This document shows positions 25,042 through 34,388 of a stretch of 64,000 bases of DNA, in pieces (within the stretch, counting starts at the first letter, position 1; the number at the start of each line of letters is the position of its first letter). The DNA is from Rhodobacterales bacterium (lineage in GTDB: Bacteria; Pseudomonadota; Alphaproteobacteria; Rhodobacterales; Rhodobacteraceae): NCBI GenBank assembly GCA_021155205.1, contig JAJNPS010000016.1, forward strand, positions 26,961 to 90,960, read 5' to 3'. The notes under the pieces are model-generated. The model was not told the origin of the DNA. It ran no database searches and worked only from the letters and a program-made list of their open reading frames with translations. The position numbers and the translations under genes were made by a program.

Positions 25042-25366
25042 GCCGCACCTCTTCAGGCAGCGTGCGGTGGATGGTAAAGATCGTGTCCATCCGGGTCAGG
25101 CGAAACACCTTTTCGACCGTTGGCGTCAGTCCCGACAGTTGCAGCTTGCGGTCCGGACCCATCATCTTGAGCACCGAGACAACGGCGCCGAGCCCGCTGG
25201 AATCCAGAAACGCCACCTGCGACAGGTCCAGGATCACGATCGGCGACGGCCCGTTCACCAGACCGCGCATCTTTTCCTTGAACTGGATTGCGCCTGCGGC
25301 ATCAATCCGGTCCTCCAAGACATGAATAACCAGTGCGTGCGGCAATAGCTTTGCCATAAGGTTCAT
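25031..25366 (-). CDS. STAS-domain anti-sigma factor antagonist
   Basis: Predicted 111-residue SpoIIAA/RsbV-like protein. LDLSQVAFLDSSGLGAVVSV (about 54-73) contains the phosphorylatable Ser in the D-S-S-G motif. The start at 25366 follows GGAGGG; a frame extension to 25420 lacks support. It is followed with 11-nt overlap by the RsbW-like kinase gene, forming a partner-switching pair. A PP2C-type phosphatase, which would reset the switch, was not found nearby. Confidence 0.87.
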   Translation of the reverse strand: MNLMAKLLPHALVIHVLEDRIDAAGAIQFKEKMRGLVNGPSPIVILDLSQVAFLDSSGLGAVVSVLKMMGPDRKLQLSGLTPTVEKVFRLTRMDTIFTIHRTLPEEVRHVG

Positions 25367-25443
25367 AACCTGCCCTCCGTTGCGCGAGTTGCAGCAACGG
25401 TAGGGCCAAGACGTTATCATCCCGTAACCGGGTTTCGGCCTTG

Positions 25444-25770
25444 TCAGTTCATTTGAAAGTGCAGCGGATAGCGCCCGTCTTCGAAGTCGCCGAAAAGATC
25501 TCCCAGGTCGGGATGATCGACAGGCTCGCCGGTTTCGTCCGGCACAAGGTTCTGTTCCGAGACATAGGCCACATAGAAACTTTGGTCGTTTTCGGCCAAC
25601 AGGTGATAGAACGGCTGATCCTTGGAGGGGCGGCTGTCTTCGGGGATCGCCTCATACCAGGCATCGGTGTTCGAAAACATCGCGTCGACGTCAAACACAA
25701 CGCCGCGAAATGGGTGCTTCTTGTGCCGAAGCACTTGCCCCAGATGATATTTGGCCTGCGTCTTCAGCAT
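25444..25770 (-). CDS. hspQ: heat shock protein HspQ (hemimethylated-DNA-binding YccV fold)
   Basis: Predicted 108-residue protein. KYHLGQVLRHKKHPFRGVVFDVD at 7-29 and PFYHLLAENDQSFYVAYVSEQNL at 53-75 are typical of HspQ, which in E. coli is a substrate adaptor of the Lon protease and affects DnaA-dependent regulation. The length is close to the family norm. It lies 77 bp upstream of the STAS gene on the same strand, so it may share transcripts, but no function link is proven. No sigma-32 type promoter was recognised in front of it. Confidence 0.92.
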   Translation of the reverse strand: MLKTQAKYHLGQVLRHKKHPFRGVVFDVDAMFSNTDAWYEAIPEDSRPSKDQPFYHLLAENDQSFYVAYVSEQNLVPDETGEPVDHPDLGDLFGDFEDGRYPLHFQMN

Positions 25771-26034
25771 GGCTATGGCCCCCTGAGACTTGTTGATAGT
25801 CCCGATCCGCCAATGTTGTCCATGTTCCAGACGGGCAATCGGGGAAACAGTCTGTGGCCCTGATTCTGACAGTCACAGGCACGCCTCATGGAATTGCAAG
25901 CAAAAGTTGTGTCAGAATTTAGAAAATCTATCCCGGAGATAGTCAGGTCGTGCTGCCCTTATGAACGCGCCCCATTTCCCTTGCCTGCCTTTTGCACTAT
26001 GATCTTTCCAAAGAAAAAACGTGCGAGGGGCAAA

Positions 26035-26610
26035 ATGAGCAGGTTTCTCCGCGCGTCGGGGCTGATGTTGATGCTTGCTTCCTGCGGGGGCGGCAACTTT
26101 TCCGCGCCACGCGATCTAGACAATGCCTGTGCGATAGCAGAGCAACGGCCGGAATATTTGCGCGCGATGCAAGATACCGAACGCAAATGGGGCGTTCCGG
26201 TGCAGGTGCAGATGGCGACGATCTACCAGGAATCCAAGTTCATCGGAAACGCGCGCACGCCCTACCGCTGGGCGCTTGGCATCATTCCGATGGGTCGCGA
26301 AAGTTCGGCCTATGGCTACAGCCAGGCGCTGGACGGAACCTGGGAGGAATACCAGGACAAGGTCAACCGCGGCGCAAGGCGTGACCGGATCAGCGACGCC
26401 ACCGACTTCATGGGCTGGTACATGACCCAAAGCGAACAGGGTCTGGGCATCCCCAAGACCGATGCCGAGGCGCAGTATCTGGCCTATCACGAGGGGCGCA
26501 CCGGCTATGCACGGGGGACGCACCGCCAGAAAGCGTGGCTGCTGGACGTTGCTTCCGAGGTGGGCGCGCGCGCCAGGATGTACGAGAGACAACTGATGTC
26601 CTGCGCGTAA
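26035..26610 (+). CDS. lytic transglycosylase (SLT-domain) lipoprotein
   Basis: Predicted 191-residue lipoprotein. The ATG at 26035 follows GAGGGG; residues 1-16 end in the lipobox LASC, so Cys17 would carry the lipid. The motif MATIYQESKFIGNARTP contains the catalytic Glu of the SLT goose-lysozyme-like fold and YGYSQALDGTWEEYQ follows. It probably cleaves peptidoglycan glycan strands at the envelope. The frame is open to 25888, but the added 49 residues have no hydrophobic signal. The 264-bp gap to hspQ has no gene; it contains AT-rich stretches that may hold its promoter. Confidence 0.87.
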   Translation: MSRFLRASGLMLMLASCGGGNFSAPRDLDNACAIAEQRPEYLRAMQDTERKWGVPVQVQMATIYQESKFIGNARTPYRWALGIIPMGRESSAYGYSQALDGTWEEYQDKVNRGARRDRISDATDFMGWYMTQSEQGLGIPKTDAEAQYLAYHEGRTGYARGTHRQKAWLLDVASEVGARARMYERQLMSCA

Positions 26611-26619
26611 TGGCGTGCA

Positions 26620-27222
26620 TCAGTTGGCGCGGCGCTGAATCTCGGTCTCAAAGCTGAACAGCGACGCCTTGAGGTCCTGCCCGGCCTTCAGATCGCCCAA
26701 GATCACGGTGGTCTGCTGGCCCAGGTCGTCAGTGATGACCCATTGGCGCAGCGCGATGGGATTATCGGTAAAGACCAGCGCGATGGTGCCGTATTCGGGG
26801 TTGTCGGGGTCTTGCGCCACCACCTTGGTCGAGGTTCCGTCGGCGCTGTGATCCATCACCATCCGCGCGCGGCCAAGATCGACATTCTCGGCTAGGATCA
26901 GGTTCAGCGGCGTGCGTTTCAGCGGATATTGTTCCGGGGGCTGGTTCGACTTGGCGTCAAAGATCGCCACCTGTCCGCCCGAGGCGAGCACCAGGCTCTG
27001 ATCCGGCGGGGCATATTCGAAACGGACACGGCCTGGGCGCTTGATGTAGATTTTCCCGGTCGAGATGGAGCCATCGGCGTTGATCTGGCTGAAGTCGGAT
27101 TCCGCCGATGTGATGCCGTTCAGGTAGGCGGACAGCGCCTGCAAGGAAATCTTCTCTGCCATTGCGGGCAGGGAAAGGGCAATCAGGGCGAGCGGGGCCA
27201 GAAGGGCTGTTCGGACATTCAT
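26620..27222 (-). CDS. lolA: outer-membrane lipoprotein carrier protein LolA
   Basis: Periplasmic chaperone that ferries lipoproteins from the LolCDE transporter to the outer membrane. The 200-residue product has a signal peptide (about 1-22, ending AMA) and the strands SAYLNGITSAESDFSQINADGSISTGKIYIKRPGRVRFEY, a clear LolA pattern. The start at 27222 was chosen as the one next to the signal peptide. It converges on the SLT lipoprotein gene with 9 bp between stops. It follows ftsK, 146 bp downstream of that gene's stop, a usual Rhodobacteraceae order. Confidence 0.92.
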   Translation of the reverse strand: MNVRTALLAPLALIALSLPAMAEKISLQALSAYLNGITSAESDFSQINADGSISTGKIYIKRPGRVRFEYAPPDQSLVLASGGQVAIFDAKSNQPPEQYPLKRTPLNLILAENVDLGRARMVMDHSADGTSTKVVAQDPDNPEYGTIALVFTDNPIALRQWVITDDLGQQTTVILGDLKAGQDLKASLFSFETEIQRRAN

Positions 27223-27368
27223 GGGGGAAATATAGGGGATCGGGTGCGGGGCTGCATCCCCATCGGGTTCACTTCGCGGAGAGGTGCCAAGCCGGCGATG
27301 TCGCAACACCTCTGTGCAAAGATCTGCGTGTTCTCCGGGTCACATGTTCGCGCATTTGCAGCGGACCC

Positions 27369-30203
27369 TCACCGCTCCTCGATCAGAATCTCCCGTTTGC
27401 CCACATGGTTCGCCGTCGTGACGACGTGGTTTTCCTCCATCTGCTCCACCAGCTTTGCCGCCTTGTTATACCCGATCCCCAGCTTGCGCTGGATGTAGCT
27501 GGTCGAACATTTGCGGTCCTTGGCGACGATCGCGACGGCCTGGTCATAAAGGCTGTCGTCGGCCCCGTCCCCGCCCAGGCCGAGAACCAGGTCGATGTCG
27601 CCCTCTTTGTCCTCGTCGACGCCGTCCACCACGCCGGACATATATACCGGGGGGCCATAGCTCTTGAGGTGGCTGACGATTTCCTCGACTTCCTCGTCGC
27701 TGACGAACGGCCCATGAATGCGGGTGATCTTGGCGCCGCCGGCCATGTAAAGCATGTCGCCCATGCCGAGGAGCTGCTCGGCGCCCTGTTCGCCGAGGAT
27801 GGTGCGGCTGTCGATCTTGGACGTGACCTGAAACGAAATCCGGGTCGGAAAGTTCGCCTTGATCGTGCCGGTGATGACGTCCACGCTCGGGCGCTGGGTG
27901 GCCATGATCAGGTGGATGCCTGAGGCGCGCGCCATCTGGGCGAGGCGCTGGATGCAGGCCTCTATTTCCTTGCCCGCGACCATCATCAGATCGGCCATTT
28001 CGTCCACGATGACGACGATGTAGGGCAGCGCGACGGGGGCGAACTCCTCGGTCTCGAACACCGGATCGCCGGTATCCTCGTCGAACCCGGTCTGGAAGGT
28101 GCGCACGAACATCTCGTTCTTGGCCAGCGCCTCGCGCACACGGCCGTTGTAGCCCTCGATGTTGCGCACGCCCGTCTTGGACATCTTGCGGTAACGCTCC
28201 TCCATCTCACCCACGACCCATTTCAGCGCGACGACTGCTTTCTTCGGGTCGGTCACGACGGGTGACAACAGGTGCGGAATGCCGTCATAGACGCTCAATT
28301 CCAGCATCTTGGGGTCGATCATGATCAACCGGCATTCCTCGGGCGACAACTTGTACAACAGCGACAGGATCATCGTGTTGATGGCGACGGACTTGCCCGA
28401 GCCGGTGGTGCCCGCAATCAGAAGGTGCGGCATCTTGGCAAGGTTCGCGACGATGGGATCGCCGCCGATGTCCTTGCCGAGCGCCAGGGGCAGGCGCATC
28501 TGGCTGTCGCCGAAATCGCGCGATGCCAGAATTTCGCGCAAGACCACCTTTTCGCGCCAGACGTTCGGCAGTTCGATGCCGATGACGGTGCGACCCGGCA
28601 CGGTGGAGACGCGCGCCGACAGGGCGGACATGGAGCGGGCGATGTCGTCGGAAAGTCCGATCACGCGGCTGGCCTTGAGGCCCGGCGCGGGTTCCAGTTC
28701 GTACATGGTGACGACGGGGCCGGGACGGACCGACACGATTTCGCCCTTTACGCCGTAGTCATCCAGAACCGATTCCAGCATGCGCGCGTTTTCCTGCAAG
28801 GACGCGCTGGACAATTGCTGCTGGCCTGCGGGTTCAGGTGGCGACAGCAGCGACAGGGGCGGCAGTTCAAAGGTCGGCGCGGCGTCGTCGAACCGCAAGC
28901 GCGGCTGCGCCTCGGCCTGGGCCTGGCGCGATGGGGCGGCCTTGCGCGGTGCAGTCTGCACCGTCGCGCGGGCCGCAGCAGGTCCCTGCACCGACCGGAA
29001 CGTCAGGGGATCGGCGTCGTCGAGCAGATCCACATCGTCCGCGTCATCGCCAGCATAGGCCAGGGCAGGTTCGGCCCGGGCGGGAGTTGCGCCACGCAGA
29101 ACCGGGGGCTCGCGTCGCGTCGTGGGGGTGATCGCTGTCATGGCGGGTTCGGCCCGCATCCGGGCGCGGACGGCATCACCGATGCGGGTGCGGATCCGCT
29201 CGTCACTCGGGAGTTGCGACAGGTCCATGTCGCGCATCGGAGGATCGACCAGCTCCGGCGGTGGGGCCATGTCCATGCTGCGGCGCAGGCGCGCCAATAG
29301 CCCCCGCTTTGGGGCTTCGGGCGCAAGGCTGGGGCGATGATCGGCGCGCAGCGTGGCGGCGGCGTTCCATGCGGCCGATGCCTGCAGGGGTTCGGGGGCC
29401 ATGTTGACCACCGCGGCACGGCGCACGGCCGCCTTGTAAGGCGCGACATTGGTGGGGTTGGTGACGGCAGGCCGCCAGTCGGCATGACGCATCGGGTCGG
29501 CGCGGTCGCGCATCCGTTCCTGCAGCCCGCGAGAGGCGCGCCAGGTGCCTGCCGCACCCCGCCCGGCAAGGGTCAAACCCGTCGAGTAAGCCTGGATCGA
29601 CCCCGCAAGCAGGAACTGCACCAAGGCGCGCAATTCAGCCCGGTCAAAGCCCGTGACATACAGCGCCATCGCCGCAAGGGCAAAGAAAGAAAGGACGCTG
29701 ATCAGCTTCAGCCCAAGTCCGGTGCCACCCGGCACAAGCCCGATCAGTGCCCCGAGGATCGTATCGCCGAACAATCCGCCAAGACCAAAGGAATGCGGCC
29801 AGGCCGTTCCGGGCACCAGCGTTGCGGCATAGACCGAGGCCAGCGCCACGCCGATGACGGCAAAGACGATGCGGGCCAGCGCACGCTCGCCGCCCCGATG
29901 CAGCACGAACCGCACTCCCCAGGCCATCAGCACCAGCGGCATGAACCACGCGCTTTTGCCGATCAGGATGATCAGGGTGGAGGAGACCGAGGCCCCGAAC
30001 CGCCCCAAGAGGTTGTCTGCAGGCTCTTCGGTTGCGACCATCCAGCCGGGGTCATCGGGCGAATAGCTGAACAGCATCGCGGCAAACAGCAGTCCGACGG
30101 CGCAGAGCGCCAGTCCGAAAAGCTCCCGTCCGCGCCGTTCCAGCATCGCCTGGGTGCCCTGATCCAGAAGAGGATCACGCTGCCGCGTCTGATAGGTCGC
30201 CAT
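27369..30203 (-). CDS. ftsK: DNA translocase FtsK
   Basis: Septal translocase that moves chromosome dimers to dif and coordinates division. The 944-residue product from the ATG at 30203 (AAGGAA upstream) has four or five N-terminal membrane helices (first about 180 residues), a long low-complexity linker rich in Pro, Arg and Ala, and a C-terminal motor. The Walker A GTTGSGKS is near residue 597, and the last 65 residues are the winged-helix gamma domain (VAKDRKCSTSYIQRKLGIGYNKAA) that reads KOPS sites. The aminotransferase gene stops 14 bp upstream. Both neighbours are usual for this group. Confidence 0.96.
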   Translation of the reverse strand: MATYQTRQRDPLLDQGTQAMLERRGRELFGLALCAVGLLFAAMLFSYSPDDPGWMVATEEPADNLLGRFGASVSSTLIILIGKSAWFMPLVLMAWGVRFVLHRGGERALARIVFAVIGVALASVYAATLVPGTAWPHSFGLGGLFGDTILGALIGLVPGGTGLGLKLISVLSFFALAAMALYVTGFDRAELRALVQFLLAGSIQAYSTGLTLAGRGAAGTWRASRGLQERMRDRADPMRHADWRPAVTNPTNVAPYKAAVRRAAVVNMAPEPLQASAAWNAAATLRADHRPSLAPEAPKRGLLARLRRSMDMAPPPELVDPPMRDMDLSQLPSDERIRTRIGDAVRARMRAEPAMTAITPTTRREPPVLRGATPARAEPALAYAGDDADDVDLLDDADPLTFRSVQGPAAARATVQTAPRKAAPSRQAQAEAQPRLRFDDAAPTFELPPLSLLSPPEPAGQQQLSSASLQENARMLESVLDDYGVKGEIVSVRPGPVVTMYELEPAPGLKASRVIGLSDDIARSMSALSARVSTVPGRTVIGIELPNVWREKVVLREILASRDFGDSQMRLPLALGKDIGGDPIVANLAKMPHLLIAGTTGSGKSVAINTMILSLLYKLSPEECRLIMIDPKMLELSVYDGIPHLLSPVVTDPKKAVVALKWVVGEMEERYRKMSKTGVRNIEGYNGRVREALAKNEMFVRTFQTGFDEDTGDPVFETEEFAPVALPYIVVIVDEMADLMMVAGKEIEACIQRLAQMARASGIHLIMATQRPSVDVITGTIKANFPTRISFQVTSKIDSRTILGEQGAEQLLGMGDMLYMAGGAKITRIHGPFVSDEEVEEIVSHLKSYGPPVYMSGVVDGVDEDKEGDIDLVLGLGGDGADDSLYDQAVAIVAKDRKCSTSYIQRKLGIGYNKAAKLVEQMEENHVVTTANHVGKREILIEER

Positions 30204-30216
30204 GCTGTGTTGTTCC

Positions 30217-31395
30217 TTACGCATAAAGGCAGTCGCGCAGCTGGATCAGCCCCGCCTGCGTCTCGTCCTTGGGGGCGACAAGGGCCACCCTGATGAAATC
30301 GCGCCCGGGATTTCTCCCGGCCACGTCGCGCGACAGGTATGCGCCGGGCAACACCCGGACGCCGGCTTCGCGCCAAAGTTTCAGTGTCGCCGCCTCGCCA
30401 TCCTCGACCGGCAGCCAGAGGAAAAAGCCGCCTTCGGGACGCCGGTAGGCCTGCAGGCCGCGAAACACCTGGTCGGCCAGGCGGAACTTGTCGTGATACA
30501 TCGCGCGCGAGACATCGACATGGGCCTCGTCGCGCCATGCCGCCGCGGACACGCGCTGGACCGGCAGCGGCAGCGGGGCGCCGGCAAAGGCGCGAAGCTG
30601 GCGGATGCGGGCAATGGCGTCCGGTCCGCCCGCGACAAAGCCCGACCGCAGGCCCGGCAGGTTGGAACGCTTTGACAGGGAATGGAACGCAAAGACCCGT
30701 TCGGGGTCGGCGCCGATGTCCCTCGCAACGCCCAGAATGCCGGGCGGTGGCGCGTCGTGCCAGATTTCGGAATAGCATTCGTCGGCAAAGACGCGGAAAT
30801 CATGCTTTTCGGCCAGCGCCAGCAGCGACGCGATGTAGTCGCGCGACGCGACCGCACCCTGTGGGTTCGACGGCGAACAGATGTAGGCGATGGCAACGCG
30901 GTCCAGCATCTCGGCCGACAAGGCGGCGTAGTCTGGCAGATAGCCGGTTGATGCCTCTGCCGGCACATAGACCGGCTCCGCCCCGACGGTCAGGGCCGCG
31001 ACGGCATAGACCTGATAGAACGGGTTCGGCATCAGGATCACAGGCCGCTTGCCGGCCTTGGCCTCGGGGCAGAGCGCGATGGCCGCATTGAAAAGCCCTT
31101 CGCGCGTGCCGTTCAGCACCATCAGCCGATCAGCGTCCAGGTGCGCGCCATACCGGCGCGCGGTCCAGCCCGCGATGGCCGCCAGCAGTTCTGGCGTGCC
31201 GTCATTGGGGGGATAGACACCAAATTCGTGGATATGGGCGGCCAGAATAGGGTGGACGAAGTCCGGCATCGGGTGCCTGGGTTCGCCGATGGTCATGGTG
31301 ATGGGCGAACCGCCCGGCGCATGCGCATCCAGCAGCTTCCGCAGACGCGGAAACGCGTATTCCGGCAGGTTCGCAAACCGCTCAGGAAACTGCAT
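30217..31395 (-). CDS. class I/II aminotransferase
   Basis: Predicted 392-residue PLP enzyme. Lys242 in HSLSKRSN is the Schiff-base lysine; SPSNPQG at 174-180, Asp205 in FADECY and the C-terminal Arg in FIRVAL support the fold. The N terminus (RLRKLLDAHAPGG, ITMTIGEPRHPMPDFV) resembles succinyldiaminopimelate/LL-diaminopimelate-type enzymes of roseobacters, but the substrate is not settled. It lies directly before ftsK (14-bp gap) and 151 bp after the amidase stop, all on the minus strand. Probably cytoplasmic. Confidence 0.87.
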   Translation of the reverse strand: MQFPERFANLPEYAFPRLRKLLDAHAPGGSPITMTIGEPRHPMPDFVHPILAAHIHEFGVYPPNDGTPELLAAIAGWTARRYGAHLDADRLMVLNGTREGLFNAAIALCPEAKAGKRPVILMPNPFYQVYAVAALTVGAEPVYVPAEASTGYLPDYAALSAEMLDRVAIAYICSPSNPQGAVASRDYIASLLALAEKHDFRVFADECYSEIWHDAPPPGILGVARDIGADPERVFAFHSLSKRSNLPGLRSGFVAGGPDAIARIRQLRAFAGAPLPLPVQRVSAAAWRDEAHVDVSRAMYHDKFRLADQVFRGLQAYRRPEGGFFLWLPVEDGEAATLKLWREAGVRVLPGAYLSRDVAGRNPGRDFIRVALVAPKDETQAGLIQLRDCLYA

Positions 31396-31546
31396 TCATG
31401 CCTCAACCGCGGGATCGTTTCGCCCCACTTTGGCCAGACCTTAGCGACTGACGCGCGCCCGGTCCAGAAACTCGGGCACATGTCGCTGCTTGAGCGGTGA
31501 AAGCTGTTGCTTTTTCGCCCGACTCCGTCTGACGGCAGGACAATAT

Positions 31547-32878
31547 CTAGCGCAAAGCCTGTTCCGCCGCGGCCCCGAGCCGCAATAGCCGCGACTCCGC
31601 GCCCGCCTGCATCATGAAGGAAATCCCGCAGGACGGACGCGCGGTGGGCAGGGTCAGCACGGGCATGTCCAACAGGTTCGCGATGCGGGTATTGCGCAGC
31701 GCCAGCAGGTTTTCCCCGGCATAATAGGCGGCGTCATCCAGCAGACGCCGGGCGTCGGGCGGCAAGATCGGCGAGGTCGGCAAAATCACCGCGTCCACCG
31801 TGGCGATGCGCCGCGCAAAGGTCTGGCGCAAGGTGTCAAGACGCCGCCAGCTTGCCACATAATCGGCGGCCGAATAGTCCGCGCCGGATCTGAACCGGTC
31901 CAGAATGGGGCGGAACATCTTGTCGGGCGCGGCCTCGATGGTGTCGCGCCAGATGCCATAGGCCTCGGCGGTAACGACGATCGCGGCAAGGCGCAAAGCT
32001 TCGGCCACTTCGGGGGCGGCAAGACGGGTGATCACTGCGCCCGCCTTCGACAGGCGCCGGACCGCGTCATCAAATCCGGCGCCCGGTGCATCGCGAAGGT
32101 CATCCAGCACCACGGTTTCCAGAACCGCCAGCCGCAGTCCCGAAAGATCTGCGCCGCGCAGGTCGGTGGCGATCCCCTGTTCCAGCGCCGCCAGCAGCAG
32201 GGCGCAGTCCTCGACGCTATGCGCAATCGGGCCGATGGTGTCGAACGACGTGGCAAGGGGAACCGTGCCGCCCAGCGGCAACCGCCCCGCACTGGTTTTC
32301 AGTCCCACAAGGTCATTCCAGGCCGATGGGATCCGCACTGATCCTCCGGTATCGGACCCGATGGCCGCGGGGGCCAATCCGAACGCAACCGATGTGGCGG
32401 CGCCGGATGACGACCCGCCGGGAACTGCGCGGGGGTCGTTCAGGCAGGGGGGCGTCGCGGTCACGGGATTCAGGCCCAGCCCGGAAAAGGCCAGTTCCGA
32501 CATATGCGTCTTGCCCAGGCACACCAGACCCGCCGCCGTTGCCGCGCGCAACACCCGCGCATCCTGTTCCGGGGTGCGGCCCCTGAGCAATGCCGAACCT
32601 GCCTCTGTCGCGGTGCCTGCGGTGTCGAAAAGGTCCTTCCAGCTGATCGGAACGCCATCCAGCGGGCCGCGCCGAAGGCCCGACTTCGCGCGCGAATTGG
32701 CCGCCATCGCCTCGGCCCGGGCACGGTCCGGGGTGGTGCGGGCATAGATCCGGTCGCCGACCGATGACAGGGCGATGGCGTCGAGGAAAAACTCGGTCAG
32801 TTCGACCGGATTGACGCGCCCGGCTGCAATCTCGCGGCCAAGCTCGGCGGCCGTCATGTTGGCCCAGGTCTTGGTCAT
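31547..32878 (-). CDS. amidase (amidase-signature family)
   Basis: Predicted 443-residue amide hydrolase. The Ser-cisSer-Lys triad is Lys81 (SWKDLFD), Ser156 (GGSSSG) and Ser180 (SDTGGSVRIP); the 24- and 99-residue spacings equal those of the characterised family members. The start at 32878 is the natural family N terminus (MTKTWANMTAAELGREIAAG). A longer frame to 33643 lies antisense to the UbiH-type gene and is rejected. The substrate is unknown. It is divergent from that gene across 87 bp. Confidence 0.9.
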   Translation of the reverse strand: MTKTWANMTAAELGREIAAGRVNPVELTEFFLDAIALSSVGDRIYARTTPDRARAEAMAANSRAKSGLRRGPLDGVPISWKDLFDTAGTATEAGSALLRGRTPEQDARVLRAATAAGLVCLGKTHMSELAFSGLGLNPVTATPPCLNDPRAVPGGSSSGAATSVAFGLAPAAIGSDTGGSVRIPSAWNDLVGLKTSAGRLPLGGTVPLATSFDTIGPIAHSVEDCALLLAALEQGIATDLRGADLSGLRLAVLETVVLDDLRDAPGAGFDDAVRRLSKAGAVITRLAAPEVAEALRLAAIVVTAEAYGIWRDTIEAAPDKMFRPILDRFRSGADYSAADYVASWRRLDTLRQTFARRIATVDAVILPTSPILPPDARRLLDDAAYYAGENLLALRNTRIANLLDMPVLTLPTARPSCGISFMMQAGAESRLLRLGAAAEQALR

Positions 32879-32965
32879 GGCGCGGCCCCTTGTGCGTGGT
32901 GCAAGCGGCAGGGTAGCGGCACGGCGGCGCATGGACAATCCCGCCAGGGAACGCATAGTCACGCC

Positions 32966-34195
32966 ATGGAAGATGTCCTTGATGTCGTGATTGCCGGCGG
33001 CGGGCTGACGGGTCCGGGCCTTGCGCTGGCGCTGGCCGATGCGGGACTGTCGGTGGCCGTGGTCGATGCGCGACCCGAACGCACCCGCGCGGCCGAGGGG
33101 TTCGACGGGCGCGCCTACTCGCTGGCCGTCGCGTCGAAACGGCTGTTGTCGGCGGTGGGCGTCTGGGATGCGGTCGGCGATCAGGCCGAACCCATCCTGC
33201 GGGTCGAGGCGGGCGACGGGACCGCAAGCGGCACTAACCCGTCCTATTTTCTGGCTTTTGACTCGGCCGATCTGGAAGAGGGCCCGATGGGCTTCATGCT
33301 TGAGGACAGGTATCTTTACGCGGCCCTTGTGGCGCGGATGCGCGATCATCCGAGGGTGCGGCTGGTCGCCGGACGGACAGTGGTGGCGCAGGGTGCCGAT
33401 CGCGGTCTGGCCGAGGTCACGCTGGACGATGGCTGCAAGCTGGCGAGCCGCGTACTGGTCGGCTGCGACGGGCGCGGGTCGGGGACGGCGACACGGGCCG
33501 GGATTTCGCGCACTGGCTGGCGCTATGGGCAGACCGCGCTTGTCTGCGCGGTAGAGCATCCGGCCCCCCATCAGGGCATTGCGCGGCAGGTGTTCCTGGC
33601 GGGGGGGCCGCTGGCGATGCTGCCGCTGAAAGGCGGGCACCACTCCTCGATCGTCTGGAGCGAACAGGAAGATCTGGCCAGAATCATCGCGGCCCTGCCG
33701 GATGCCGACTATCTTGGCGTCGTTTCAGACCGGCTGCAGGGACTGCTTGGGGCAGTCACACTGGCGGGCGCGCGGTTCAGCTATCCCCTGTCGCTGTCGC
33801 TGGCGAACCGCTTTGTGGCGCCGCGCGTGGCGCTGGTCGGCGATGCGGCGCATGGCGTGCATCCCATTGCGGGGCAGGGGCTGAACCTTGGCCTGCGAGA
33901 CGTTGGGGCGCTGGCCGAGGTATTGGTCGCGGCGCGGCGTCGCGGCGAGGATATTGGCGCTGCGGACGTCTTGGGCCGGTACGAACGCTGGCGGCGGTCC
34001 GACGCGACCTTGCTGGCACTGGGGATGGATGCTGTCAACCGACTGTTTTCAAACGAAAACAATCTGTTGCGTGCAGCCCGGACGATCGGACTGCGGGCGG
34101 TCGGGTCGGTGCCCGCCCTGCGCCGGGCCTTTCAGCGCGAGGCGGCAGGACTGTCCGGGGATGTGCCGCGCCTGTTGACCGGGCGTCCCTTGTAA
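32966..34195 (+). CDS. UbiH/UbiF/Coq6-family FAD monooxygenase
   Basis: Predicted 409-residue aromatic-ring hydroxylase of ubiquinone synthesis. AGGGLTGPGLAL near residue 10 binds FAD, CDGRGS near 167 is the DG motif, and GDAAHGVHPIAGQGLNLG near 292 is the second FAD-binding motif and the UbiH-family hallmark. Which ring position it hydroxylates cannot be told by sequence. The other ubiquinone genes in the window are ubiB and ubiE, 15 kb away. Its stop is 5 bp from the convergent Trm112-like gene. Confidence 0.9.
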   Translation: MEDVLDVVIAGGGLTGPGLALALADAGLSVAVVDARPERTRAAEGFDGRAYSLAVASKRLLSAVGVWDAVGDQAEPILRVEAGDGTASGTNPSYFLAFDSADLEEGPMGFMLEDRYLYAALVARMRDHPRVRLVAGRTVVAQGADRGLAEVTLDDGCKLASRVLVGCDGRGSGTATRAGISRTGWRYGQTALVCAVEHPAPHQGIARQVFLAGGPLAMLPLKGGHHSSIVWSEQEDLARIIAALPDADYLGVVSDRLQGLLGAVTLAGARFSYPLSLSLANRFVAPRVALVGDAAHGVHPIAGQGLNLGLRDVGALAEVLVAARRRGEDIGAADVLGRYERWRRSDATLLALGMDAVNRLFSNENNLLRAARTIGLRAVGSVPALRRAFQREAAGLSGDVPRLLTGRPL

Positions 34196-34199
34196 CCCG

Positions 34200-34388
34200 T
34201 CAGTCGATCTGGCGCGCCTCGTCCACCAGCATGATCGGAATACCGTCACGGATCGGAAAGGCCAGATGGGCCGCGCGCGAAACCAGTTCGTTCCTGTCGG
34301 CGTCATAGGTCAGGACTGCCTGCGTCACCGGGCAGACCAGCGCCTCCAGCATGCGGCGGTCGAACTGGCCCGGTGCTGTTTCGCTCAT
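34200..34388 (-). CDS. Trm112-like (UPF0434/YcaR) protein
   Basis: Predicted 62-residue protein. MLEALVCPVTQAVLTYD and LVSRAAHLAFPIRDGIPIMLVDEAR match the bacterial Trm112/YcaR family. Some members have four metal-binding cysteines, but only one Cys (CPVTQ) is seen here, so no zinc site is likely. Its start overlaps the stop of the LON-domain gene by 4 nt, so the two are co-translated. Bacterial members are thought to partner methyltransferases or the lipid A pathway; neither is shown here. Confidence 0.88.
   Translation of the reverse strand: MSETAPGQFDRRMLEALVCPVTQAVLTYDADRNELVSRAAHLAFPIRDGIPIMLVDEARQID

Noticed and set aside
32879..33643. 255-codon upstream extension of the amidase gene
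   Set aside because: It lies antisense to the UbiH-type gene and the family N terminus begins at 32878.
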